From NCBI GenBank assembly GCA_963920665.1, contig OY987263.1, positions 44,489,218-44,553,217 on the forward strand: a stretch of DNA of 64,000 bases, given 5' to 3'. The notes under the pieces are model-generated. The model was not told the origin of the DNA. It made no database searches and was given only the letters and a program-made list of their open reading frames with translations. Numbering within the stretch: position 1 is the stretch's first letter; the number at the start of each line of letters is the position of its first letter. This document shows, piece after piece, positions 36,810 through 48,253 of the stretch. Both the position numbers and the translations under genes were made by a program. Origin of the DNA: Straminergon stramineum (lineage: Eukaryota > Streptophyta > Bryopsida > Hypnales > Calliergonaceae).

Positions 36810-37140
36810 AATGACATTAGAGTGTGAGTGGGGAGCTACGAGCAACAAGCAATGAGCGATTAGATTGAATGCTCACTACAAGGATTTTTACTAAAAATAG
36901 ACATGTCAAAATAATAAATAGTATTGTCAAAACTAAAAATAGTAATGTCATGAACCAAAAATAGAATAAATGACAGAAGAAACTTGCAAATTTTTTATTT
37001 AAAACAATTCATGTTGCAATAAAAGGTTGCATGAAGGGACATCCATTCATCCACATATGAATGAACTTCATCTATGTCATACATCCATCATCCATCCAAG
37101 AAAGGCTTCATTTGCACAATATAGTACATGTTAGATTAGA
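36810..37140 (+). repeat. Dispersed repeat 'GAGCAACAAGCAATGAGC', copy 1
   Basis: Begins near TTAGAGTGTGAG and contains GAGCAACAAGCAATGAGC, a TACTAAAAATAGACATGTC block, and further on a CATCCATCATCCATCC…AAAGGCTTCATTTG block. The same blocks in the same order recur at 37640-38040 (+) and at 45640-46000 (-). Confidence 0.65.
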
Positions 37141-37639
37141 AAATGGAGTGTAATTTAAAATATTTTTTTTCAAAAATAAACATTTCCAAAAATCTTTGAG
37201 ATTTGTATTGTTGACCACAAAATCTATTAACTATTTTGAGGCTAGTTTAGTGCTCCTTGAAATTGAATAGCACCTTCATGGTTTATTTTGAGAAATGTAA
37301 CAACTAATTGTACATTGTAGTTTGGTTGTGGTTTAAAGAGTTCTTTGGAATAGAAGAATACCATTGAGGTTCATCTATAGAAATGTAACAATCAATTTAC
37401 AATGGTTCATGAATTTCTTGTTGTAATTTCAAAACCTTTCATCTAGGAACATTGACTTTATAGACCAAATATTTCTTTTTTCACCACCTCCTCATAAGCC
37501 TCGTGAGTACTAAAGAGGCTTCCTTCCATACATTGGGTTCAACTTTTTTTTCCCCACCTCTTCATAAACCTCTTTGGAACATGACTTTTGCGTCGTTGAA
37601 GATGTTGGTTTGTTAATTATTGTGAGAATATGTACATAC

Positions 37640-38040
37640 TTCAACAACAACACTAGAGTGTGAGCAAGGAGCAACAAGCCAACAAGCAACAAGCGTTGAG
37701 CAACTAGCACTTAAATTTGAGCGATCATTAAGATAATAAGACTTATTTTACTAAAAATAGACATATCCAAGTCATAAATTATGATGTCAAAATCCAAAAT
37801 AGTCATTTCCACATTATTGAAATAGAAATTATTAAAGTAGAATTCAAAAAAGTGAATTTATTGTTGAAATTTTAAATTTCAGTTAGTTGATTTAGCATTC
37901 AAATGTTTTAGATAGGGCCAAGAATGATAGCCTAGCCTTCCTTGCAACCAAAAGATATTGCCATAGAAATTATTTGCAAATGAATTTCATCCATGTCATG
38001 CATTCATCATCAATCTAGGGAAGGCATTATTTGTTCATTG
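37640..38040 (+). repeat. Dispersed repeat 'GAGCAACAAGCAATGAGC', copy 2
   Basis: Starts near ACACTAGAGTGTGAGCAAGG, with AAGCAACAAGCGTTGAGC and TACTAAAAATAGACATATCC. Its right part (37895-38010) matches the reverse complement of 45655-45770. A weaker copy follows at about 38710-38880. Confidence 0.65.
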
Positions 38041-38059
38041 CAATACATGTTCTACAATC

Positions 38060-39029
38060 TCATGGCTCTCTCTATCCATTTTTATGATTATCTTGTAAGT
38101 CAAATGCACAAACCTTGCTACCAAGTGTACACTTACTTCAAATAAGACACTTCATTCATTGTATTGTTCTTTAACCCTTGAAGTCTTGTTGTTCCTATAG
38201 GGGACAAAATAGATTTCAGGTAGTTTTCTTCTGAATTCAATTTCATGCAAAAAAAATTTTAACTTTCTAGTAAGGTATAAAAACTTATACTTTGTCAAGG
38301 TATATGATTATCATTTCAATTGGTACCTAGGATCAAAAGTTATACCACAATAACCTCAAAATACTGAAAATAGGGGGACCAAGCAGCAAAAAAAATCCAC
38401 AAAAAAAGGAAATGAATTTTTCATATTTTTCTCTCATAGATTAAACTTTTGTCTAAACAGGAGGCTTTGATTCATTGCATTTGAATTAGTGGTGTGAAAG
38501 GTATAGAGCTTCTTGTTTTGTTGGCAATTAGAGCATCTTCTTGGATTTTTTTTTCCATTTTGAATGCAAATATCTTTCAATTTATATGGTCAAACATCAC
38601 AAAAATTTTACCACATGATTTGAAATAAGTGTAGTTCAAGATCCCAAGATTATATTTTTAAAAACATAAATTTTAATTTCTTGGATGAATGTAGTACAAA
38701 TAGCAACAACAATGTTATTCTGTGAGTGTGTGAGCATGAGCCTATGAGTGTTGAAGGGGGATTGTGTGAGTGTTGAGCTTAGAAATTTGAAAAAGCACTA
38801 GAAAAATTAATAATATTCCTAAAAATAGATTACATCAAAAAAATTTGGTCCAAATTTATTATTTTTAGTAAAGTGGAGTACCTATTACTGTGGACCTATT
38901 ATTGTGGTTATGTAGAATTCAGATGAAAATAATAATTTTCAGTGTTGTCTAAAATATTAGGAGTATACATTACAAAAATGATGAATTCAATTGATGTGAA
39001 AGATGAATGGAGATGGAAATAAGTTCATA
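38060..39029. other. Intergenic stretch, nothing further recognised
   Basis: AT-rich DNA with a weak copy of the neighbouring dispersed repeat near 38710-38880. No gene or RNA was seen. Confidence 0.4.
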
Positions 39030-39800
39030 TAGAATATTAGTTGATCACTATCTTTAGTGTTCTATAATAACATGGGTCTTCTTAGGGTTGATGGGAGGGT
39101 ATCAATAATTTTTTCTTGTTTAGATTTTGAAAAAAAAATTGTTGATAAGAATTATTTTCATAACAAATGATCTTTGTCATAGTGAATTTTATTTTGGTTG
39201 ATCGGTGTCTTGTAGCATCATGGATCTTTTCAATGTCAATGGGAGGGTATTGACACTTTTTTCTTGATTTGCAAGTTAGTCAACTTGTTTCGATTTTAGA
39301 AAAGAAAATTTGTCAATAGGAATTCCTTATATGTGGAAAGAGCTGAGTCACACTGAATTTTACTTTTGTTGATCACTATCCTATAGTATTGTGTCCTTTT
39401 CAAGGCTAATGGTGGATACCTACATTTCTATCTTGACTTGCTGATAATTGAACTTGTTAAGATTTTGGAAGAAAATATTTAGTTGATAGGGATTATTTTT
39501 GTAAGGAATGAGCTTAGTTATACCAAATTGTTGATTGTTCTCTTCTAGGATCTATTGGGGGTCCAATCTTCTATCTTTCATCAAAGGGTCATTTGGTTAA
39601 TCACTTCCTACTTGTTTCTTGGGACCTCTCGGGGCCAAAAGGAAGATTGAGCACTTGCCACTTTTACATGCTACTTATTGAACTTTGCTAGATTTGAAGA
39701 AAAAAAATTGGTTATTAATTAGGATTCATTTGAAATTGACTAAGGTTGTTCCATTGAGATATAATCACTTCCTTCTTGTTGATGTGTACCCCTACGCATT
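39030..39800 (+). repeat. Degenerate tandem array, unit about 165 bp
   Basis: The motif GTTGATCACTATC…TAGTAT recurs near 39035, 39198, 39368 and 39530, with a weaker copy near 39778. Each is followed by GGGAGGGTAT-like, TTCTTGATTTG-like and TTTTAGAAAAGAAAATT…GATAGG-like blocks. Units differ by many substitutions and indels, so this is an old array. Confidence 0.6.
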
Positions 39801-40659
39801 GAGAGAATCCCCCTAGCTACAAGAAGGGGGGGATTTTTTTTAAATAATTAATTAATTAATTTTTCTTCCCTTGGTTAGGGGTCTCTTCTTGGCACCAAGA
39901 GGTACCCCAAAACAAGAGGGGAGTGACTATAAAAATCAAATTCTCCATAAAGCAACCTCAATTGATTTCAAATGAATCCTAATTAATCACCAATTTTTTT
40001 CTTCTTCAAATTTGGCAAAGTCCAATAGTAAATCAAGGTTATTCAAGGGATTATGGTAATAGGTCTACAGTAATCGGTACTAAAATTTATCAAAAACAAG
40101 AAACTTTCGCCAAAATTATTAGATTGAATCTCTAAAACTTTATATGCTCACAAGCTCACAAGCTCATCCTTACATGCTTATAAAATAGCAACCCTACAAA
40201 TGGTAGTTTTAATTGTCTTTGATAGAAAAATGATCTTGAAGATTTTAGGGTTGACAATAATTATGTATTCTTCATTTTCATTTTCATTATACAAGACCAA
40301 AAAAAATCATGTCAATGAAAATTCTTATCAAAAGTCCCTGAAGTCCCTCCAAAACTTAGAAAACAATTCCATGCACTTTGGGAATCAATGAATAGAAAAT
40401 AATGGGAATTTGCTCTTAGGTTGGATATTGTGGAATTTTACATTATTATGAATAGCAGACAACATTTTGGAAAAAGTATTTTGGTCTCCAAAGACACTTT
40501 CAGGCCCTAGAAACTTTGGAACACCTTTTAAGTAATTATAGATAAATAATCCCTGGTATCTTTTTTTAGAACTTCCATTGAATTAGGTCCTACTTTTTTC
40601 TAATTTTTGTTATAGAGATTGAAAATATTTGACTAATGAAAAAAAATGTATTGGAAATG

Positions 40660-41400
40660 GGTTTAATATAATTCCTAAAGGGTAGAGAGTGTTTGGAAGA
40701 GAAAAAGTCCCAAACTACCAATTTTTGATGCATTGTCCAAAATTAGAAACTAAAACTTTTTTTTGAATTCCAACCATTCATAAGTGTATTAAATAGATAA
40801 GGAAATGTGTAGAAAATATTTGAGCATGTTTGACCATTTTTATTGAAAGATTATAATGTTTGAAGTCAAAAAAATATTTCACTCTTGCAAAATTGGGTCT
40901 ATAGGTTTTGAAACTTCCTGGAGTAAATTTTCTTACTTTTATAAAATGAATATTTTTAACATTTATAAGTATATGATGTTAGGTTCACTTATGAAAAATT
41001 TCAAAAGAAAACATAGAATCTAGCTTACTCTAAATCACCCTGCAATGAAAAGAGGTTAAGTGAATTGACAATATACTAGTCATTTCTTGATGATTTCTTG
41101 TGAAGTTTGAATTTTTTTAATTTGAAATCTAACTCGTGAAAAGTTAGAAACAAACATTTGGAATATGTTGGAAAAAAATTCAAAAAATTTGACTTCACAT
41201 AGTGCAAGATAATAGGGCTTGAAGTTAAAAGAAAATATTTTGCTTAAAATTGCCCCAACATAGCTAACAAAGTTTGACTCCAATTAGAATGCGATTTGAG
41301 AATTAATTTTTTTTGTATTCTATATTTTATTAATTAAATGCATGTCACATTTCAAAAGTTGATGAGGGTTTTAGCAAAACATGCCCAAATTACAAGGGTT
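40660..41400. repeat. Degenerate copy of the 0.5-kb 'TTTAGGGGTTAA' repeat family
   Basis: Contains the ATTGAAAGATTATAATGTTTGAAGT block and surrounding phrases also found near 44640 and 49655. Borders are not resolved. Confidence 0.4.
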
Positions 41401-41799
41401 ACAATAAAAGTTCAAGGCAACATAAATTTACCCACAAGACTTTGTTCACTTTTCCATGGTTGGTTTAAGTTCCCTCAGAACCTAAGAACACTTTTAAGGT
41501 AACTTTGTAGAAATTAGACATTCCATCTTATAATGTTGTTTAACTGAATTTGGCCTTATTTTATGTATTTTTTCAAATGTTTACAATTTTACAAATGATT
41601 TGAGTCATCTTTGGGGTGCTGAATACTACTCCTACTTTGAACTAATTAGTTTGGTAATGCCTTGTCACCTACTCCAATCAACCATTATTTAACCACCACT
41701 TAACATATGTGTCTTATGGTCTTACCTATCAATTCCTAAACATACATCTTTAAGGAAAGAATGGAGTTTAAATAGGGTTGTTAGACTTAGACCACTACT

Positions 41800-42410
41800 A
41801 AACAACCTATGACTCTTTGGATGTGAGGAGCCATTCCTTATTGCTAGAGGACTCACTCTCTATTATTTTGAGGGATTACTTAATTACAATTAAATTATTT
41901 TAAAAAAAATCCATCAAATCACCCCTCAAATCCAAAGAGCCATTTTTTGGTAACAAAAGACCCTTCCTATTTATTTGGTGGGACGGGGTATTTGAACTTG
42001 ATTTGATTTCCTTTTCTAAAATTAAAGAAAAAAATATTTTTTTCCTTAGATCTAAGGAGACAATTCCTAATGCCAAAGGACCCTCCATCCATTAATTTGT
42101 GAAGGTATTTGAACAATGATTAAAAAAAAATTCAAAATATTCTTTTTGAATTTTTTTGAATTATTTCTTTATTGACTAGAAGGCTCCTAGGATAAGAAGA
42201 GCTATTTCTTGGTACCAAAAGGCTCTCCAAAACAAGGCTTCTTAGAACCCAAAGAAGGCTTGTTGAATCCTTAAATCCAAAAGAAGGCCCCTTAGATTAG
42301 ATGAGCCCTTCTTTGGTGCCAAAGGGTTCTCCCAAGGAAAGTTCTTTATAACCCAAAGAAGGCTCCTTGAATTCGAGGAGCCCTTCCTTGCCCAGGGTTG
42401 CTAAAGTATG
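41800..42410. repeat. Degenerate minisatellite, 'GAGCCCTTC-TTGGTGCCAAAGG' type, cluster 1
   Basis: Repeated phrases include GAAGGCTCCT, GAGGAGCCCTT, TTCTTGGTGCCAAAGGG and CTCTCCCAAGGAA, for example at 42179, 42291 and 42359. The same phrases make up the clusters at 43420-43900 and 45990-47010. Confidence 0.6.
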
Positions 42411-42720
42411 AGCATTCAATAGTGACCATTTTCAAAAAATCTTGTGAAATTTTTAAAACTTTCCACCATGAGAGGCCTATAATTGTAGTTTAGGTTAAAC
42501 ACTTATGCAAATAATTGAGTCTAAAGAGGATGAATGGAGATGAATGGATTTAGTTGAGTTTTGTGAGTTAACAATTTTGGATGAAATACATCTATTATTC
42601 AGTGCATTAGATGCTAAATAACTATTGAATGGGGCTACAAATTCAGTTACTTAAGATAAGGATTGATGTCTAAGTCTTTTAAATTGAAGGTAGAGAGGTT
42701 GACAAATGACCCTCCTTCTA
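42380..42720 (+). repeat. Dispersed repeat 'GTTGCTAAAGTATGAG', forward copy
   Basis: Matches the reverse complement of 53955-54300 through GCTAAAGTATGAG, GAGTCTAAA…GATGAATGG, GGATGAAATA-AT, GCATTAGATG and TTAAGATAAGG-TTGATGTC. The left part shares the TGCTAAAGTGTGAG start with the GAGCAACAAGC repeats. Confidence 0.65.
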
Positions 42721-42729
42721 TTAATTTGG

Positions 42730-43420
42730 AAGGTCATTTAACCCCTAAACATATTGACGTCCATTTTCTGGATGATAAACAGATTGAAACTCTAGTTTCA
42801 TCCTCCTAATTACTTTGATGAAAGTTATTTTAATTTGTGAAGATACATTATCAAGTTTTTTTCCTATCTAAGGGTTGGATTTAGTGTTACTAGAGTTCAT
42901 ATTTTTCTAAAATTAAATGTGTAAGTATGTCAAGTGGTCAAATTGCATTGACATCAATTCAAAACTGGATTAGCCAAAATGAAGTCATAGATAGGAAGAA
43001 CACAAAAATCTCAAAAACTCACCATATAAAGAGAACCTCATTTCAAATTCATTCCAAGAAATTTTACTCAAAAAATGATAATATTTTACTTGCAATCGAA
43101 TTTTGAAGGAATTTTGGAAGTTCTTTTTCAAAATTTATAAAAAAAAGAGATTGGTGATAGCATTGGTGAATCTAATCATATAGATGGAATCTACAAATCA
43201 AAATCTACAACTTTTATTTGCATTTCAATTCCAAAATATGCTTTCAAATAGCACTTTATAATGATTTTTCTCAAATTGTCAATTCTGGAGATGAATCTAG
43301 ACGTTTAGGGGTTAAACCACAATTTGAAATTTCAAAACTCTTTTCTTTGGAAAAAAATTTCATGAAATTTATTTTTCAAAAGAAAATCTCGAAAAAAATT
43401 CAATTTTTTTTTATTCAATT
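42730..43420. repeat. Degenerate 0.5-kb repeat unit
   Basis: Carries TTTAACCCCTAAAC near its left side and TTTAGGGGTTAAACCACAATTTGAAATTTC near 43306, phrases that recur at 44455, 45014 and 45490. Divergent and without clear borders. Confidence 0.4.
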
Positions 43421-43920
43421 GAGATGGCTCTTTGAATTCAAGGACTGATTTCTTGTTGCCAAGGCACCCTCCCTCTACTAATTTGGGGAATATTTGGATT
43501 TGTTTTTTCAATTTTATTTTCAATTTTATATATATATATATATAAATTTAGCACTAAGATAAGGCTTCTTGAATCCAAGGAGTCCTTTCTTGAAGTGAAG
43601 AGAAGGCTCCTCGAATCTGAGGACCCATTTTTTGGTGCCAAAGGCCCCTACCTCTATTTTTGGGGATTCTTGAAAGGTCTTCAATTCTCTATAAATGTCC
43701 TTTTGAGCCAATGGAAGGTTCTTTGAAGCCCAAAGAGAGCTCTTTGGAATCCGGGGAATCCTATGATGAATAAATTTTTCTGAATTTTTTCTGAAAAAAC
43801 AAAAAATTGTAGTTCTTGTATCCCAAATTAGTAATGGGAAGGTGCCTTTGGCAACAAGAAATTGCTCCTCAAATCCAAAGAGACATTTGTTGAATAAAAT
43901 AAAATAAACAAAATATTTGT
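43420..43920. repeat. Degenerate minisatellite, cluster 2
   Basis: Repeats of GGCTCCTTGAAT, GAGGACCCATTTTTTGGTGCCAAAGG and GTGCCTTTGGCAACAAG occur, partly in the opposite sense to cluster 1. A 143-codon frame on the minus strand here is a by-product of the repeats. Confidence 0.55.
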
Positions 43921-43949
43921 TTTTGAAAGAAAAAAAAAATTTAACAAAA

Positions 43950-45510
43950 ATATACATTTTTGAAAAAAGAAAAAATTATTTTGACAAAAATAATGTTGAA
44001 TTTTTTTTGTTAATGCCTAAAGTCCCAAGGCTTTTTTCCATCAAAGACCTCTCAAAATTGCCGTTTCTATTATAAAGAACAAAAATATTTTAAAAGTTCT
44101 TTTTTTGGCATATCTGACTATAGGATCTTGTACTAGACTAGTATGAGAATGTATGAAAGAAATTTCAAAAACTTTGACTACATAGATTGTAAGATATTTG
44201 CATTTAAAGTGAAGAAAACAAATTTTTGTACACCATTCTTGACTAGATTTTTTGGCTTCTAATTTTCGGAAAAGTAAATTTTTGCACTATTGATTTTGAT
44301 TTGATAATTTTTTATGTTGAAAAATTTAGTTTAAAAGATCTAGGAAAAAAAATTCATCAAAAAAACATTTAGTTTTCACTCATTAAAAAATTGTTAAGTT
44401 GAAGTAGGTTCAAGATTGAAGGGAAAATTAAAACATGAATAACTCTAAGATGGAATTTAACCCCTAAATGATTGAGGCACATTTTAGACACAAATTGTGA
44501 AAAACTGCCATTTTTTAGGGCAGTGAGAAAAAAATGAAAAAAAAAGTTTTTTTTCAAAATTCAACCATACAAATTTGTACTAGACTACTATGGGAATGTG
44601 TGGAAAAAATTTTAGAAACTTTGACTGTACAGATTGAAAGATTATAATGTTTGAAGTGAGGAGAAAAAGTTTTTTTTCAACCTTGCTCGACAAGGCCAAC
44701 AGCCTTTAACTCCTCCTAGAGTGAGATTTTTACACTATACATGATTATTTTTTTGACATTTTCATCTTATATCACATACTTGCCAAATTTCAGAAGTAGA
44801 GGAGGTGTTTTGTACATGCTACCCGAAGTTGCTAGAAAAGTTTAGGGCAACATAACTTTTGATTTGGGCACCTGATCGGGGAAAAAATTAAATTCCCACT
44901 TAGGAAACACATGTTCCCACCTTTTATCAAAATTTGAAGAACATCTGTTCAAAAATGACTTCATACAAATCTACCCAAGATTACCTGCGTACATTCAATG
45001 GTCATTTGGTCCTTTAGGGGTTAAACACAATAATTACAATGGTGAGATTGTTCTAGCAAGCAAACTTAACCCTATGTAACATGTTTTTTTCAAAAATAAT
45101 AAAAATTGCATTCAAAAATGAATTCTATAAGTATCTTTTTCATAGAGATGCTTAGATTGCCCAAAAAAAAGATTGTTCATAACTTTCTCATCATTAGTCC
45201 AAATAGAATGATTCAAAGCTTCAAATGTAGACAATGAAATAATCTGAGCACAAAATTAAAATTTTTAAAAATTATATATCCTGTGATTTTTTGGGGCTGC
45301 CCCTCGAGCTGCTTTTTGGACTTAAGGTTGCATAACTTTTGCTACCTTTAACCAATTGAAATAAAAATTCTATTCCTAGAAAGCTAATTTGAATACCCAT
45401 CTTCCAAAAAAATTTCAGAAAATCATGTCAGAAATTGAGATTACACAAGCCTACCTAAAATCCCAAGAGTCTCCCGTAGGGACTTTGGGACTTTAGGGGT
45501 TAAAATTCAC
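43950..45510 (+). repeat. Three tandem units of the 0.5-kb 'TTTAGGGGTTAA' repeat family
   Basis: Units at about 43950-44470, 44470-45020 and 45020-45510 end in TTTAGGGGTTAA or its inverse. They contain phrases such as TTGTACTAGACTA-TATG-GAATGT…ACTTTGACT (44130 and 44575), ATTACAATGGTGAGATTGTTCTA (45040) and CACAAGCCTACC…GGGACTTTGGGACTTTAGG (45450). The same phrases in similar order recur at 49560-51010 and, split by an insertion, at 47600-48049 plus 53650 onward. Confidence 0.65.
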
Positions 45511-45639
45511 AATTCAAATAGCCCCTCAAAGAGGGAGGGTCTTTGGCAAATAATAATGTTTGCTTGGATCCAATGAATCATCTTTCCTAAAAGAAAATTC
45601 TTTTCGTTGATTCTCAAAGTGTTTGATATTGTTTTTCAA

Positions 45640-46000
45640 TTTTTCAAAAAATTGAATGGATGACATAGATGAAATTCATTTGGACATAACCTCTATGGTT
45701 GTACCTTACATGTTGTGGGAGAGGCTAGGCTATCATTTTTGGCCCTAGCTAGAAGATTTGAATGCTAATATACAAACTTAAGTTAAATTTTTACAACAAT
45801 AAATTGATATTTCAAATAATATGTTTTTAGTAATTTTTATTTTGGTAACTTTGGCATTACTATTTTTAAATTTGACATCACTATTTATGACTCTAACATG
45901 TCTATTTTTATTAAAAAAAAAGTTCTTAATGAGTGCTCAAGTCTAAATGCTCATTGCTTGTTGCTTCACGCTCTCACTCTAGTGTCGTTGCCTTGTTACC
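45640..46000 (-). repeat. Dispersed repeat 'GAGCAACAAGCAATGAGC', copy 3 (inverted)
   Basis: The reverse complement of this segment carries the same blocks as 36810-37140 and 37640-38040, including GAAGCAACAAGCAATGAGC, TAAAAATAGACATGT and AAATAGTGATGTC, as well as the GGCCAAAAATGATAGCCTAGCCT block. Confidence 0.65.
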
Positions 46001-47010
46001 AAAGGGCTCTTCCAAGGAAGGGTCCTCGAATTCAAAGAGCCCTTCCTTCAGTTCCTTGGTGCCAAAGGGCTCTCCCAAGGAAGGTTCCTTGAATTCGAGG
46101 AGCCCCTTGGTGCCAAAGGCTCTTTCAAGTAAAGCTTCTTAAAATCTAAAGAAGGCTCTTTAAAACCTAAAGAAGGCTACTCATTAGATTGGAGGAGCCC
46201 TTCTTTGGTGCTGAGGGGTTTTCCTTTTCTGATTTGTCTCTATAGTAGGGTCCTTGGATTAGAAGAGCCATTTTTTAGTACCAAGGACTCTCCTTGATTT
46301 TTGGTTATGTCATTAGATAGAGTTTTGGTGCTATAGAAGGCTCCTTAGATTAGAAGAGTCATTTCTTGGTACCAATGGACTCTACCTTATTTTCTAGTAT
46401 TTCAATTTCTAGCTTTTAGAATTGAAGGAGTGATGTCTTGGTGCCAAAAGATTCTCCTTCTTTTTTTTTGGGTGTCATTTGTGAGACTTTTGTTTTTTTG
46501 TTAAAGTCTTTTAGTACTATGGAAGTGTGTGTTGGATCTTAGAATCCTTACCACAATGCCAAGATTATCTCCCTCAATTTTTTTAGGTATATCATTAGAA
46601 GTACTTTTGAATCTTTGTGAAGGTTCTTGGGAGCAAAGTAAGGCTTCTCGGATCAAAAGAGACATTTTTTTGGTGCCAAAGGGACTCTCTCTTAATTTTT
46701 TTGGTGTTATTTTTTCTTTCTTAAGGTCTTTTGATGCCATGGGAAGGTCTCTTAGACCCTAAGAACCTCCCTTGGTGCTTAAAGAATCTCCTGAAATTTT
46801 TTTGGTTGTCCTTAGAAAGATGCTTGGTTCTTTGTGAAGGTCTCCTAGTACCATAGGAGGGTCTTTTGGAGCCTAGAAATCTATCTTTGGTGCCAAGGGA
46901 CCTTCCATCAAAAGAACTTGGGGTGTCATTTGAAGAATTTTTAATTCTTTGTGATTGGCTCAAGGTGCAAGGGAGGTATTGTTGGGTCCTAGGGACCCTT
47001 TGTTGGTGCC
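45990..47010. repeat. Degenerate minisatellite, cluster 3 (about 1 kb)
   Basis: Clear near-perfect units occur at 46000-46110 (CCTTGGTGCCAAAGGGCTCT, GAATTCGAGGAGCC); later units are increasingly diverged, with spacers carrying TTTTTGG…GTCATT. The cluster yields repetitive peptides such as VPKGSPKEGSLNSRSP in one frame, but stops break every frame. Confidence 0.65.
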
Positions 47011-47039
47011 ATTGGCGCTACTTGCAAAACATAGTTTGG

Positions 47040-47580
47040 ATATTGATTTAAGCACCATTTGTATTTTTTTAAGTACTAAGTGCAATAGAGTCAAAAATTT
47101 TGCTTTATTTTGTATTTAAGCTTCATTTTAGTATTTCAACTACTCTTGTTCTTATTTGGGAATGTTTTGACCCCATGAATAGTCATTCATCTCCAACTGA
47201 TGAAAAATTAGTCTTAGTGTAGGTCTTTAAGCTTAGTCTATAGAGACCATGTTTCTAATAGTAATCAACCAATGCCCATGATTTTTATGAGGATAAAGAG
47301 GAAGAAAAACATATTTCGTTGGAAGCTCAATCTAAAAATGAGAAAAATGTAGGAAGAATTTCGAAAAGAAATTTGAAGGCATGTACAAAAGAGCAAGAGG
47401 AAGTATTGGGTCGCATCATGTAACCTTGTTGCATACATATACTATGCCCTCAAGGAGTCAAGGATCCTTTAATCTTTATTTCTTCTATAAAAAAATATCT
47501 TTTTTATGAAGAGATTATTCTATCCTTCAACTTTTTATAGTCTTTTGAAAAGATTACGTGAATGTTGGATTTGTATGTGA
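47040..47580. other. Intergenic stretch, nothing recognised
   Basis: AT-rich DNA between the minisatellite and the next dispersed repeat unit. No gene, RNA or repeat border was seen. Confidence 0.4.
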
Positions 47581-47599
47581 AGTAAATTTTATTCATTCT

Positions 47600-48049
47600 T
47601 ATTGGTGACTTAATCTCTAAGGTCCCAAGGACTCATTTTCATCAAAAAATCACAAAAAGTTGTCATTTCTATTTTAACTTTTCAGAAATGAATTCTATAA
47701 GTTATTTTTTCTAGAAGATGCTTTGATTTCATAAAAAAACTCCATAATTTTCTCAACGTACACTAGTCTAAATAGAATTAATCCAAGCTTCACATGTATA
47801 CAAAAATGTAATCTTTGAAAAAAAATTAAAAATTAAAAAAATTCAACTTTTTGTGCTTTTTTGGGTGCTACCCCTTGAACTACATTTTAGACTTAGAGTG
47901 GCCTAACTTTTGTTCCTAGGCAATAATTGAAATAAGAATTATATTTCTAGAAAGCTAATGTGATTTTCTATCTTCCAAAAAAGTTTTAGAAAATCATGAT
48001 GAGAATTGAGGCCACACAAGCCTATCCTAAATCTCAAGGACTTTGGGAC
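47600..48049 (+). repeat. 0.5-kb repeat unit, left half, split by the 5.6-kb insertion
   Basis: Aligns with 45060-45490, ending CACAAGCCTATCC…CAAGGACTTTGGGAC. The alignment resumes at 53650 with CTTTGGGACTTTAGAGGTCAAC, so the unit was interrupted. Confidence 0.7.
48041..48049 (+). repeat. Left 9-bp target-site duplication (CTTTGGGAC)
   Basis: Identical to 53650-53658. Joining the flanks after removing one copy restores the sequence order seen in the uninterrupted relative near 45480. Confidence 0.75.
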
Positions 48050-48253
48050 ACGGTTGTCACATTGGGCAATTTAGGGTCACCGGAGGGGCAAACTAGATCG
48101 GATAGCTTTAATTTGTTAGGCCTGAAATTTGAGGAGGTAAAATCAAAGATACTATGATTTATCTTTACTACATGATGTGGCATGGGCTCTAAAGACATGG
48201 CACACCATGCTGGTAAAGGGGCATAGACGCTTAGGCTTGGACGTAAGGGTGGT

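Noticed and set aside
43526..43957. 143-codon minus-strand frame
   Set aside because: It runs through the degenerate minisatellite; composition and repeated peptide motifs follow the DNA repeat.
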